Shown here in pieces: positions 23,631 to 30,419 of a DNA stretch of 35,897 nucleotides. The notes under the pieces are model-generated. The model was not told the DNA's origin, did not search any database, and was given only the letters and a program-made list of their open reading frames with translations. Numbering within the stretch: position 1 is the first letter of the stretch; each line of letters begins with the position of its first letter. The translations under genes and the position numbers were made by a program. The stretch is from a virus. Location of the stretch: the IMG/VR virus record IMGVR_UViG_3300014911_000017, positions 1-35,897 of that record; one strand, 5' to 3'.

Positions 23631-24575
23631 ATGGAAAAAGAAAAAATTGAAAAAGTAAAAGAAATAGTCGATAAATTGCCGATTTCTCCACTTGAAAAAC
23701 AAATAGCATTAATGACAACTGCAATAGGCGGAAATCCCACAAAATTTCTAGTTGAATGCGTAAGCAATGCGGAAACCAAAAAAGCAGAAAAAGAAAATCC
23801 GAAACAACCATATCCAGAGGATTACACGGAAATAGAGCGAGCAATAGCTGAAATGCTAACCGAAAATACAGGCGCGCACATACTTGACTCAGGCAGTATT
23901 TACGGAAGACATTGGGAAAAGAACCGAAAAATCAAGAATTTCCGAAAATTACCACAAGTAGAAGTAACGGTTTGGAAAGATGGAGAAATTGACATTTCAA
24001 TAAACATATTTCACTATTTAACCGCGTTTCTAGAAATTGACGAAACCGCGAAATGGTTGCAGAAATTGTTTGACGAATTTGAGAAACGACCAGAATACGC
24101 TAAAATGTCATGGTTGGGTGTAATGGAAGAATTCGCGGAATACATTGAACAAAACTATCCCGAATTTGAATATGCTGGATCGTGGAATACATACAATTGG
24201 GAAAACCTATTAAGTCAAGTGCTTCAAGGCGTAACGTTACATAAAGGAAATGAGTATAACGCCTATTGGATTCTGCAAATACATAATGGATGTGATGTTA
24301 GAGGCGGATATACTAAACCGCGAATTTTCCATGTGATTGATCGTGATTACGCATTGATGGGAATGGATAGCATACAAGCATGTTGCGAATGCACCCAATT
24401 ATATAGTGATGATTGCGGTTATCATTGGTATGGAGAAAAAGAAAATGAAGACAACAGTTTACCCGAATATTGGAAACCTAAACCCAAAAAACCTAATGCT
24501 GAAAATTGGGAATACAAGCTAGTATGCGAAAAATGCGGAAAAGAAGTTGAATTTTTCGCAAATTTAGACATTTAG
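23631..24575 (+). CDS. Conserved viral protein of unknown role (TENTG..LDSG..YGRHWEKN), 314 aa
   Basis: AGGAGAG precedes the ATG. The segment AIAEMLTENTGAHILDSGSI, YGRHWEKN, FRKLPQVEVTVW is, to my memory, a hallmark of a protein found in many phages without known function. The next part (YNAYWILQIHNGCDVRGGYT, then DYALMGMDSIQACCECTQLY) keeps several aromatic and cysteine residues. The C terminus ends in a CEKCGKEVEFF zinc pair. The protein could be a DNA- or RNA-processing factor, but I cannot assign it. It is the second gene in the repeat-flanked block. Confidence 0.72.
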   Translation: MEKEKIEKVKEIVDKLPISPLEKQIALMTTAIGGNPTKFLVECVSNAETKKAEKENPKQPYPEDYTEIERAIAEMLTENTGAHILDSGSIYGRHWEKNRKIKNFRKLPQVEVTVWKDGEIDISINIFHYLTAFLEIDETAKWLQKLFDEFEKRPEYAKMSWLGVMEEFAEYIEQNYPEFEYAGSWNTYNWENLLSQVLQGVTLHKGNEYNAYWILQIHNGCDVRGGYTKPRIFHVIDRDYALMGMDSIQACCECTQLYSDDCGYHWYGEKENEDNSLPEYWKPKPKKPNAENWEYKLVCEKCGKEVEFFANLDI

Positions 24576-24586
24576 GAGATGATACA

Positions 24587-25279
24587 ATGACATTCAAACC
24601 TAAATGCGGAATATGCGGAAGCGAGTTAATAACCGCGTTTCTTCCTAACGGTTTACGCATTGCGATATGTCCAAACGTGAAAGGAAGAACCGTAAAAATC
24701 GGATTAACAACCAAACAAATAGAGATATGGTGTGATATGCAACCGACAAGCGAGAAAACGGTTAGATTCAGACCAATAGACAAAAATCAAATGCGAGCAT
24801 GGGAAGAATACACAAAAAATAAGGGATTACGCGAAACATTCAACCGAATAGTTTCAAATCGATACTATGATATTTTGAAACGCGAAACATACGAAATAAT
24901 ACCCGAAAACCAATTATTAGAACAAACAAACCTAGCTTTACTCATGGAGTTGCCACTTTTACAACTTCCCAAACTATTCAATTCAGCAATAAAGTTAAGT
25001 AGAGCAATGGGATTGAACCCAATAAAAGGCATAGAAGCAATTTCAAAAGGTATAGGCAGAAGATCATGGATGATATTGGACAACATCGGAATCAAGATTA
25101 AACGCGGATTAAAAGGCGAACAATGGACAAAAGAAGCAATAAACCAAGTATTAACAAAAGCAAATGAGTTGCCAAATCCAACCGAAACGGAAATGGAGAA
25201 ATACATAAAAGACAAAAATGAATTAAATGGATTAATAGAACTAGGTAAAAAATTAGTAGGAGAAAATAAAAATGAATAA
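24587..25279 (+). CDS. Zinc-ribbon plus helical protein, 230 aa
   Basis: AGGAGATGATACA precedes the ATG. The N-terminal 45 residues have CGICG...C and a later single C, which may form a zinc ribbon (KPKCGICGSELITAFLPNGL, RIAICPN). The rest is helical, with YYDILKRETYEIIPENQLLE and AMGLNPIKGIEAISKGIGRR, resembling small DNA-binding helices. A function cannot be named. It is the third gene of the repeat-flanked block and overlaps the following zinc-ribbon gene by eight bases. Confidence 0.68.
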   Translation: MTFKPKCGICGSELITAFLPNGLRIAICPNVKGRTVKIGLTTKQIEIWCDMQPTSEKTVRFRPIDKNQMRAWEEYTKNKGLRETFNRIVSNRYYDILKRETYEIIPENQLLEQTNLALLMELPLLQLPKLFNSAIKLSRAMGLNPIKGIEAISKGIGRRSWMILDNIGIKIKRGLKGEQWTKEAINQVLTKANELPNPTETEMEKYIKDKNELNGLIELGKKLVGENKNE

Positions 25280-25427
25280 AAAGAAAAGTTTAAGAGTGAA
25301 ATGTCGAAAATGCGGAAAAATAGGAGAAACAGAACCATCAACAACGGAAAACGAAAAGCAAATAAGCCCAATAATAATTTATTGCGATAATTGCGAAGAT
25401 TTTACATTAGCTGATATAATTGATTAA
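25272..25427 (+). CDS. Small zinc-ribbon protein, 51 aa
   Basis: The ATG lies within the end of the preceding gene after AGGAG. Two pairs, CRKCGK and CDNCED, separated by 24 residues, make a complete four-cysteine zinc ribbon. The N terminus is strongly basic (MNKKKSLRVK). Such miniature ribbons bind nucleic acid or the basal transcription machinery. It is the last gene of the repeat-flanked block; the stop is followed by pyrimidine-rich DNA that probably ends transcription. Confidence 0.72.
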   Translation: MNKKKSLRVKCRKCGKIGETEPSTTENEKQISPIIIYCDNCEDFTLADIID

Positions 25428-25470
25428 TCCCTTCTTTTTCCGATTTCGCCCGAATCTCCGCCTTTTTTCG
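25428..25470 (+). terminator. T-rich end of the accessory operon
   Basis: CCCTTCTTTTTCC and, a little later, CCTTTTTTCG follow the zinc-ribbon stop. These U-runs would release archaeal RNA polymerase. No clear stem is needed or seen. Confidence 0.45.
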
Positions 25471-25475
25471 CGTTT

Positions 25476-25504
25476 CAACCTACTGGATTTTGACCTACTG
25501 GATT
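25476..25504. repeat. Two further copies of the TGACCTACTGGATT repeat
   Basis: A copy with its first two bases changed (CAACCTACTGGATT, 25476-25489) and an exact copy (25491-25504) lie almost head to tail, one base apart. With the three copies at 23018-23104 they enclose the four genes 23216-25427, all in the same orientation. Confidence 0.8.
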
Positions 25505-25550
25505 CCGCGAAAGCAATAAGCATTATTAAATTATGGTTTTTAATGTTGTT

Positions 25551-25583
25551 CACGCGTGAGAATAACGTTTAAGACGTTATTCT
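25551..25583. repeat. Palindrome CACGCGTG plus 10-base inverted repeat
   Basis: CACGCGTG (25551-25558) is a perfect palindrome. Directly next to it, AGAATAACGT (25559-25568) and ACGTTATTCT (25574-25583) are perfect inverted repeats around TTAAG. They stand at the left of a 414-base stretch (25428-25841) without a gene. The pair could be an operator or part of a replication origin. Confidence 0.6.
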
Positions 25584-25644
25584 TCGCTAAATATTCGACA
25601 TATACATAAAATAATGTTGTTTTGAATCGAACATTTTTCGATTA

Positions 25645-25732
25645 AACACTTACATTTAAAAACACAATATAACACTTAAACGCAACCAAACACAAAATTA
25701 ACATAAAAGTGTGCGTAAGTGTTTTAAAGTGT
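25645..25732. promoter_or_regulatory. Phased AAGTGT boxes upstream of a promoter
   Basis: AAGTGT occurs at 25707, 25717 and 25727, exactly ten bases apart, so all three lie on one face of the helix. Two reverse copies (AACACTTA) stand at 25645 and 25671. The phased array ends about ten bases before the TATA box at 25742. This is the layout of a cooperative activator or repressor site. Confidence 0.65.
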
Positions 25733-25741
25733 TTATGAATA

Positions 25742-25816
25742 GTATATAACGGTTGCTCTCCGCGAAAAACATCGGTGGCTTCGACCACATAACGGATGTG
25801 TGCGTGTGGGAGCAAC
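25742..25816 (+). promoter_or_regulatory. TATA box and three-tier nested inverted repeat
   Basis: GTATATAA (about 25742-25749) is the TATA box. Three stems nest inside each other: GTTGCTC (25752-25758) with GAGCAAC (25810-25816), ACATC (25769-25773) with GATGT (25795-25799), and GTGG (25775-25778) with CCAC (25785-25788). The innermost loop is CTTCGA. With transcription starting near 25770, the inner two stems would be in the leader RNA and the outer one would span the promoter. Confidence 0.58.
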
Positions 25817-25841
25817 ACAACAAAACAGGGGGAATGCAACC

Positions 25842-26144
25842 GTGAATTTTGAGAAACAACTAGAAAAAATAAAATACGATATAGAGAATTTGAAAATTAA
25901 GGAAAGACTTCTGAAAACCTTTGAATCAAGCAATACGGACATTGAAAACATTGAAGTCGAAAACTCAATGAATTATAACACAAAAATAACCATACAACTG
26001 AAACCTTACGAAACCATAACACTAGAATTCATTGAAGCAATAAAAAATGTGCTTTCAGAATTTGGCTATAAAACTCTTTACGATATGGAAATTACATACA
26101 TAACAAAACCTTTCGACGTATTAACGTTAAGGTTGTGGTTTTAA
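25842..26144 (+). CDS. Hypothetical accessory protein, 100 aa
   Basis: GTG at 25842 follows AGGGGGA. An earlier in-frame ATG-like start (25800) falls in the hairpin region and is less likely. The product begins with a coiled coil (NFEKQLEKIKYDIENLKIKE) and continues with strands TKITIQLKPYETITLEFIEA and MEITYITKPFDVLTLRLWF. No family is recognised. It is the first of three genes read from the promoter with phased AAGTGT boxes. Confidence 0.66.
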   Translation: MNFEKQLEKIKYDIENLKIKERLLKTFESSNTDIENIEVENSMNYNTKITIQLKPYETITLEFIEAIKNVLSEFGYKTLYDMEITYITKPFDVLTLRLWF

Positions 26145-26145
26145 A

Positions 26146-26361
26146 ATGAGTTTTGTCAAAAAACTCCAAAACTCTGCAATAGATCAAGCATTCCAAACAG
26201 TAAACACAACACTAGAAGACCACGAAAAACGAATAACGGAAAACGAGGAAAACATTAAAGCAATAATCGAAATACTAGCCAAAAACAACCTTATTCCAAA
26301 TTTCAAACGAGAATTCGAAACATATCAAACATTTAAAAAACAAATTCTAGGAGAACAATAA
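26146..26361 (+). CDS. Coiled-coil protein, 71 aa
   Basis: The ATG comes one base after the preceding stop. Most of the protein is one predicted coiled coil (VNTTLEDHEKRITENEENIK, then AIIEILAKNNLIP), flanked by a short basic N terminus. Function is unknown. Its small size and helical nature suggest a subunit that joins the products before and after it. Confidence 0.66.
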   Translation: MSFVKKLQNSAIDQAFQTVNTTLEDHEKRITENEENIKAIIEILAKNNLIPNFKREFETYQTFKKQILGEQ

Positions 26362-26362
26362 A

Positions 26363-27061
26363 ATGCCAAAATGGTTTAAAATAAAACCAAAATTTAGAGT
26401 TTTGGTTGAAACCGTTAAAAATCCGCCAAAATACAGTAGATTAGAAGCAATATTGAACCAATACGGAAGAGTAAACAAAATTCTGTTAGTTGCATTAACA
26501 ATATGCGAAAACAACCGACAAAAACGATTCGTATTAAAGGGAACAATACGAAAAGATCAAACAGTTGTCTTCACGCGAATATCACACAAAATTAGCGAAA
26601 AAGCGTTAAAATTCGTTAAAAACGCATTCAAAACCGCGAATCAAGAAATATTAGCGAAACGAAAAGCAATGAAACTAGAAATAATCAGAGAATTGCTAAA
26701 ATACGGATACGAAATAGAATATGATCAAAAACGCAAAAAATGGCTAGCTTGGAGAAAACAATATCTAGACAACGGATACGGATTTTACTTTTACGCGGAC
26801 ATTGACTTAGAAATAAGCCAAAACGGCAAAATAACTGAAATAAAAGTTGATGGACTGAAACTAAGCGAAATAGAAAAAGAAATTGAGAAAACAATTTCAG
26901 AATGTCCAATAATGCAGAAATACGATGAATGCATCGAATCTTTACATTGGGAAACACGAGAAAAAATCGAAAACGAAATAGATACAGACTTATGTCAAAC
27001 GTGCACCTATTACAGTATGATCCGCAACCTAGCCGAAATGTTAGAGGATAAAAATTGGTAA
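26363..27061 (+). CDS. Hypothetical accessory protein, 232 aa
   Basis: AGGAGAAC precedes the ATG. The product is very basic in its first half (WFKIKPKFRVLVETVKNPPK, RLEAILNQYGRVNKILLVAL), suggesting nucleic-acid binding; RLEAILNQYGRV looks like a winged helix. Later come YGFYFYADIDLEIS and helices ending in CQTCTYYSMIRNLAEML with a lone cysteine pair. No family is recognised. It ends the accessory block; a T-rich terminator follows. Confidence 0.66.
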   Translation: MPKWFKIKPKFRVLVETVKNPPKYSRLEAILNQYGRVNKILLVALTICENNRQKRFVLKGTIRKDQTVVFTRISHKISEKALKFVKNAFKTANQEILAKRKAMKLEIIRELLKYGYEIEYDQKRKKWLAWRKQYLDNGYGFYFYADIDLEISQNGKITEIKVDGLKLSEIEKEIEKTISECPIMQKYDECIESLHWETREKIENEIDTDLCQTCTYYSMIRNLAEMLEDKNW

Positions 27062-27525
27062 AACCTTAAATTTCCTCTTTTTTTTGTTTTTCGTTTTATT
27101 TTGTTTCGTTTTGTATTTTTACGAATTTTAGTTTATTCCATTTTTGAATTGGAATATTAAATGTCAAGTCTTATTATTTTTGAAACAATTATTCGTTACA
27201 GATAAATGTGCATAACGACTGTTGTGCGTGTGCATGCATAACGGTAGTTGCGCGGAAGAATGAAAAAAAGATCAACCGCAACTTAAATTTTTGCAATTGG
27301 CATAATTGAATTTTGGAATATATCACGAAAAGACGCTTATAGTCCAGACAAAAAATTCCGAACTATAACTTTTGTTCAGAAAAAAAAAATAAAAATTCTC
27401 ACGCATTATGCCCGCTCGAAAATATTAGGTATCCATGCAGTTTAACTAAAAGTTGGAACGTCCCTACGGGCAACCATGTTCAGGCGGTAAAACGAAAAAA
27501 TGGGGAAAGAAAAGCGCTAACGTCT
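27062..27525. other. Convergent intergenic region with repeats, no gene seen
   Basis: This AT-rich stretch of 464 bases begins with a T-rich terminator (about 27070-27120). It then holds CATAACG twice (27211, 27237) around the palindrome TGCATGCA (27231-27238), the inverted pair AGTTGCG/CGCAACT (27246-27252, 27277-27283), and a second copy of the 25-base element found before the integrase (27342-27366). No convincing reading frame or tRNA is visible. An origin, an attachment site or a regulatory RNA are open options. Confidence 0.6.
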
Positions 27526-27984
27526 CTAGGGCGTGAAATAAAACGTTTGAACAGGTCGCTCGTTACAAAAAACTGAAATATTTGCTGAATAAAGAACACG
27601 TGACCAGCGGAAGTTGACGCTTCCTGAACAGCATGTGAATTCTGACCATTCAAAAGTTACGTCGATGATTTGATTAGAAGACAAGCTAGAGAAACGTTTG
27701 ACCGCTTTGAACGTTCCAATCGAATTTGGTTCATCCGCTTTATAGGCGATATGATCCGCAAAAACCGCATAACAAAGAATTTTCACGTTTGACGCTGAGC
27801 CATCACCTATATTTTGAAGATTGAAAGTTAAACTGTAAAACCAATCGCCATACACGCCCATTTCCGACTCTATTTCAAAATCGAACACGTTAAATTCGGG
27901 AGTTGACCGACCAGCAGTAAAGAAGAAAACAATCAAACAAATTACGGCAATGATAGACAATGCAACAACAATTTTTCTATTCAT
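27526..27984 (-). CDS. Membrane-anchored secreted protein, 152 aa
   Basis: Read leftward from the ATG at 27984, which lies a short way after a TATA-like ACATTTATTAATT. Residues 1-25 (NRKIVVALSIIAVICLIVFF) form a signal anchor. The rest (FEIESEMGVYGDWFYSLTFN, IGDGSASNVKILCYAVFADH, CCSGSVNFRWSRVLYSANIS) is a beta-sandwich with four cysteines that could form disulphides outside the cell. Such proteins may alter the infected cell surface or block superinfection; no family is recognised. It is divergent from the RHH gene at 28078. Confidence 0.72.
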   Translation of the reverse strand: MNRKIVVALSIIAVICLIVFFFTAGRSTPEFNVFDFEIESEMGVYGDWFYSLTFNLQNIGDGSASNVKILCYAVFADHIAYKADEPNSIGTFKAVKRFSSLSSNQIIDVTFEWSEFTCCSGSVNFRWSRVLYSANISVFCNERPVQTFYFTP

Positions 27985-28039
27985 AGCTATCCATAATAAT
28001 TTAACTGTCTCGCAATTAATAAATGTTGTGATAGAAACA

Positions 28040-28058
28040 TTTATAAGCACGCAAGCAC
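28040..28058 (+). promoter_or_regulatory. RHH-gene promoter with AGCAC direct-repeat operator
   Basis: TTTATAA (28040-28046), AGCAC (28046-28050) and AGCAC (28054-28058) repeat the design of 3810 and 21875. The predicted start site lies only about ten bases before the ATG at 28078, so the leader is very short. Confidence 0.7.
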
Positions 28059-28077
28059 ACTTAAAATGTGTGATTAA

Positions 28078-28290
28078 ATGGGAAATGCAAGCGCAACAAA
28101 AACATATTTAACTGTAACCATTGACAAGAAAATTTACCGAGAAATTGAAGATTTACGCGGCGCAATGAAAAGAAGTAATTTCGTCGAAATAATTCTGAAA
28201 TATGGTCTGAAAGAATTTAAAAAACGACATCGGAGAATACCAAAAATTGAACAAAAACCAAACCCAACTCGAAAAACTGAAACGGCTTAG
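28078..28290 (+). CDS. Ribbon-helix-helix regulator, 70 aa
   Basis: The strand TYLTVTIDKKIYREIEDLRG and the helix SNFVEIILKYGLKEFKKR give the RHH pattern. A basic proline-rich tail of about 20 residues follows (RIPKIEQKPNPTRKTETA). It is read from a promoter with the AGCAC operator and may regulate it. The end overlaps the following small gene. Confidence 0.78.
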   Translation: MGNASATKTYLTVTIDKKIYREIEDLRGAMKRSNFVEIILKYGLKEFKKRHRRIPKIEQKPNPTRKTETA

Positions 28291-28381
28291 AGTCAAACTT
28301 TACAATGGACAATACTCGCTGACGCACACAATCGAAGAAATATTGGATATTCTAGAAGCGCATTTGAAGGGGATAGAATGA
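28247..28381 (+). CDS. Small helical protein, 44 aa
   Basis: TTG at 28247 follows CGGAGAATA. The frame overlaps the RHH gene and ends in ATGA with the next gene, a sign of coupled translation. The product (NQTQLEKLKRLRVKLYNGQY, then HTIEEILDILEAHLKGIE) is two helices with regular hydrophobic spacing. This compact basic-acidic hairpin could pair with the RHH protein. Function is unknown. Confidence 0.5.
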   Translation: MNKNQTQLEKLKRLRVKLYNGQYSLTHTIEEILDILEAHLKGIE

Positions 28382-28566
28382 AAGTATTGAGATCAGGTTA
28401 TTTGTTATATGACAGACACAGACTAATAATAATAGGATGGAGATTTGATTGTGAAGGAAAAGACATAAACATCGACGAAATGCTAGAAGCAATATTTGAC
28501 CATATAAAGAAAGATACAACAATAGGATTAGACTCAAACCAATTCGCAAATACTAAAAAAGAATAG
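28378..28566 (+). CDS. Hypothetical protein, 62 aa
   Basis: The ATG overlaps the preceding stop. The product has strands GYLLYDRHRLIIIGWRFDCE and a helix NIDEMLEAIFDHIKKDT. No motif is recognised. It is the last gene of the RHH operon and ends 13 bases before the converging end of the replication operon. Confidence 0.6.
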   Translation: MKVLRSGYLLYDRHRLIIIGWRFDCEGKDINIDEMLEAIFDHIKKDTTIGLDSNQFANTKKE

Positions 28567-28579
28567 AATTTTATATGTC

Positions 28580-29113
28580 CTATATGCGACGGATTTTGAA
28601 CGTATACATTCCAGTCGGTTTTCCGCCGCTAATCACCTTTAACAGTTCATCGACAAGTTTTGGTAACTTGTTAAGCGGAACATTCACGTTGACCTCATAG
28701 TCGACCTTTATCTGATCCTGTTCGATTTCAGACGCATGAGTCGCAAGTTCAGGATCAAGCGAATATCCGCGACCATACAGACGGACAAGAACGAAACCGT
28801 GATCACGCAGAAACTCGGCTTCATTCAAGTATCGCACGTCGTCAATTACGACATTAGCGTCTTTAGGGAGTTTGTGTAACTCCCGCCATACATGTCTGAT
28901 CCACATGCTCGTGTCGAACATGCGTCCAAGTTCTCCAAGACTCTGAAGAAAGAGTCGATCTTTCGATTTGTCAACTGGGCGACCGAGAATTTCGGCGGCG
29001 ACCTCTTTCAGTTTAGCGGCGAAGGACAAGCGGACAAAACCGTATTTTTCGACAAGAATGTTCGCGATGGTTGTTTTGCCGACTCCCGCTTTACCGACCA
29101 ATCCAATTCTCAA
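28580..29113 (-). CDS. Deoxynucleoside monophosphate kinase-like protein
   Basis: The P-loop GKAGVGKTT (residues 7-15) opens a small kinase fold of 177 residues. RLSFAAKLKEVAAEILGRPV and FLQSLGELGRMFDTSMWIRH are the segments seen in T4 gp1-type deoxynucleotide kinases, followed by VVIDDVRYLNEAEFLRDHGF and a lid region with arginines (VRLYGRG). It would raise dNDP supply for viral DNA synthesis, which fits its place at the end of the replication operon. The start overlaps the preceding small gene by four bases. Confidence 0.82.
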   Translation of the reverse strand: MRIGLVGKAGVGKTTIANILVEKYGFVRLSFAAKLKEVAAEILGRPVDKSKDRLFLQSLGELGRMFDTSMWIRHVWRELHKLPKDANVVIDDVRYLNEAEFLRDHGFVLVRLYGRGYSLDPELATHASEIEQDQIKVDYEVNVNVPLNKLPKLVDELLKVISGGKPTGMYTFKIRRI

Positions 29114-29307
29114 CCCATTCTCACCTCGCTCTCGTCTAAACAGGCTAAAATCTCCTCTAGAAACTCAATTTCGGACGAAATTTGGCGTTTCCACTCTGGA
29201 TTTTCGCTGAATTTCAGCAAATTTTGGCATAAAATCAACTGTTTTTCGAGGTATTTCCGCAATTTTTCAAGCAAATTTGGGGGAATTTGCACGATCATTT
29301 TCGACAC
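29110..29307 (-). CDS. Small coiled-coil protein, 65 aa
   Basis: This frame begins inside the polymerase C-half gene and ends in a four-base overlap with the kinase gene. The product (MIVQIPPNLLEKLRKYLEKQ, LILCQNLLKFSENPEWKRQI, SSEIEFLEEILACLDESEV) is almost entirely helical. It might start like an RHH strand (MIVQIPP). No family is recognised. The tight overlaps speak for a real gene of the replication operon. Confidence 0.62.
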   Translation of the reverse strand: MSKMIVQIPPNLLEKLRKYLEKQLILCQNLLKFSENPEWKRQISSEIEFLEEILACLDESEVRMG

Positions 29308-30419
29308 CTTTTACACATGAATTCATACAATTTCGGTGTGCGCTGTTCAACAAGAGGTTGAATCACGCGTTGGACGACCGAACGAATGCGCTCACGATAA
29401 TAATTGTAGTCGAGCATACGCTCTAATTCCTCACGCTTTTTGACGCCGAGTGGAACATATCCATTCACGGTTTTGACGAAGCGGATGGACTGATCAAACG
29501 CGCCGACCATGCCCAACTGCGCGGCGAGTTGTTTCGCAAGCGCATCGCCCTTATACTCGTCGTAATCCTTTCCCATTTCAATTTCCATAATGAAATTCTG
29601 GAATGGAAAACGCTTCAAATCGTAAAATTCCCGCCAAACATCGTTGATTTTTTCGCCGTTGAACAGGGCGCGAACGAAACGTTCAAGCGCGATGCGGCAG
29701 ATAGGCGGGTGATGACGTCCCTTGAACGCCGAACCTTTGAATATGAGACGATTACCATCTTTAAGGACATAATTTTTGGATGCGTAAACGAGCGCGCCGT
29801 CGAAACGTTCAGTTTCAACACGTAGAAAATGCGCATATTCATACTGTTTAAAGAATTCGTGGATACGGCGGTTAATCTCGTCGGAAATGTCTTCTCCCTG
29901 CGTTAGGAGACCGTCAGTATCCAGTTCAAGCGGTAGGACGTTGTATTCGCGGCAAACGTCGAGAACAATCTTGATTATGTAACGACCAATCGCCGCACAG
30001 ACAACCGCAACCACGAATGAACCGTAACGGGCGAAACGGAGACCGTTATAGCCGTAAAGACTGTTCATGACGATTTTAATGGCGAGTTGACCGCTTTTGT
30101 TTCCCTGCTTCTTGTATGATTCTCGAAGTTTCATTAGCGGTATAAGTTCTTTTCGACTCACCGAATCTTCAACGGCAGTTTCAACGACGAGTTGTCCCAA
30201 CTTTTCATCAGGAATTTCAATTACTCGACCGTTAAAGCGATACTCGCCCGTATACGGTTTACGCTCAATCAGCCTAGTCGATTCAGGCGACAAGTTAAAG
30301 ACTATCATGATAGAAGGATACATCGACTTAAGGTCATACTTGATAATATCACCTAGAAAAAGTCCCTTATTGAAACAGTCGCAGTAAGCGCCCTGATAGA
30401 GTTTAGTGGACATTTTCAC
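29295..30419 (-). CDS. polB: Family-B DNA polymerase, C-terminal half (palm, fingers, thumb)
   Basis: The 374-residue protein starts just before the catalytic palm. Motif A is YDLKSMYPSI (D29), motif B KIVMNSLYGYNG (K115, N119, Y122, G123) and motif C LELDTDGLL (D167, D169). The KxY-like segment SKNYVLKDG follows, then FKGSAFKGR and a short thumb ending in cysteines. It has no exonuclease; this lies in the gene at 31447-32586. The two halves together (379+374) match the length of one archaeal PolB. The start overlaps the methyltransferase gene by 17 bases. Confidence 0.93.
   Translation of the reverse strand: MKMSTKLYQGAYCDCFNKGLFLGDIIKYDLKSMYPSIMIVFNLSPESTRLIERKPYTGEYRFNGRVIEIPDEKLGQLVVETAVEDSVSRKELIPLMKLRESYKKQGNKSGQLAIKIVMNSLYGYNGLRFARYGSFVVAVVCAAIGRYIIKIVLDVCREYNVLPLELDTDGLLTQGEDISDEINRRIHEFFKQYEYAHFLRVETERFDGALVYASKNYVLKDGNRLIFKGSAFKGRHHPPICRIALERFVRALFNGEKINDVWREFYDLKRFPFQNFIMEIEMGKDYDEYKGDALAKQLAAQLGMVGAFDQSIRFVKTVNGYVPLGVKKREELERMLDYNYYRERIRSVVQRVIQPLVEQRTPKLYEFMCKRCRK

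Noticed and set aside
24865-25371. Leftward frame of 168 codons opposite the accessory genes
   Set aside because: Phenylalanine- and serine-rich complement of lysine- and glutamate-rich genes. The plus-strand genes have good ribosome sites and zinc motifs.
23018-25504. CRISPR array made from the TGACCTACTGGATT repeats
   Set aside because: Repeats are only 14 bases, spacing is irregular (15 to 44 bases, then 2.4 kb), and there are genes between them.
27062-27525. tRNA or C/D-box RNA in the gene-free region
   Set aside because: No T-loop sequence of the GTTCRANNC type, no acceptor stem and no paired C and D boxes could be found by eye.
28892-29320. Rightward frame across the kinase and its neighbour
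   Set aside because: Antisense to the kinase with a clear P-loop, and no ribosome site.
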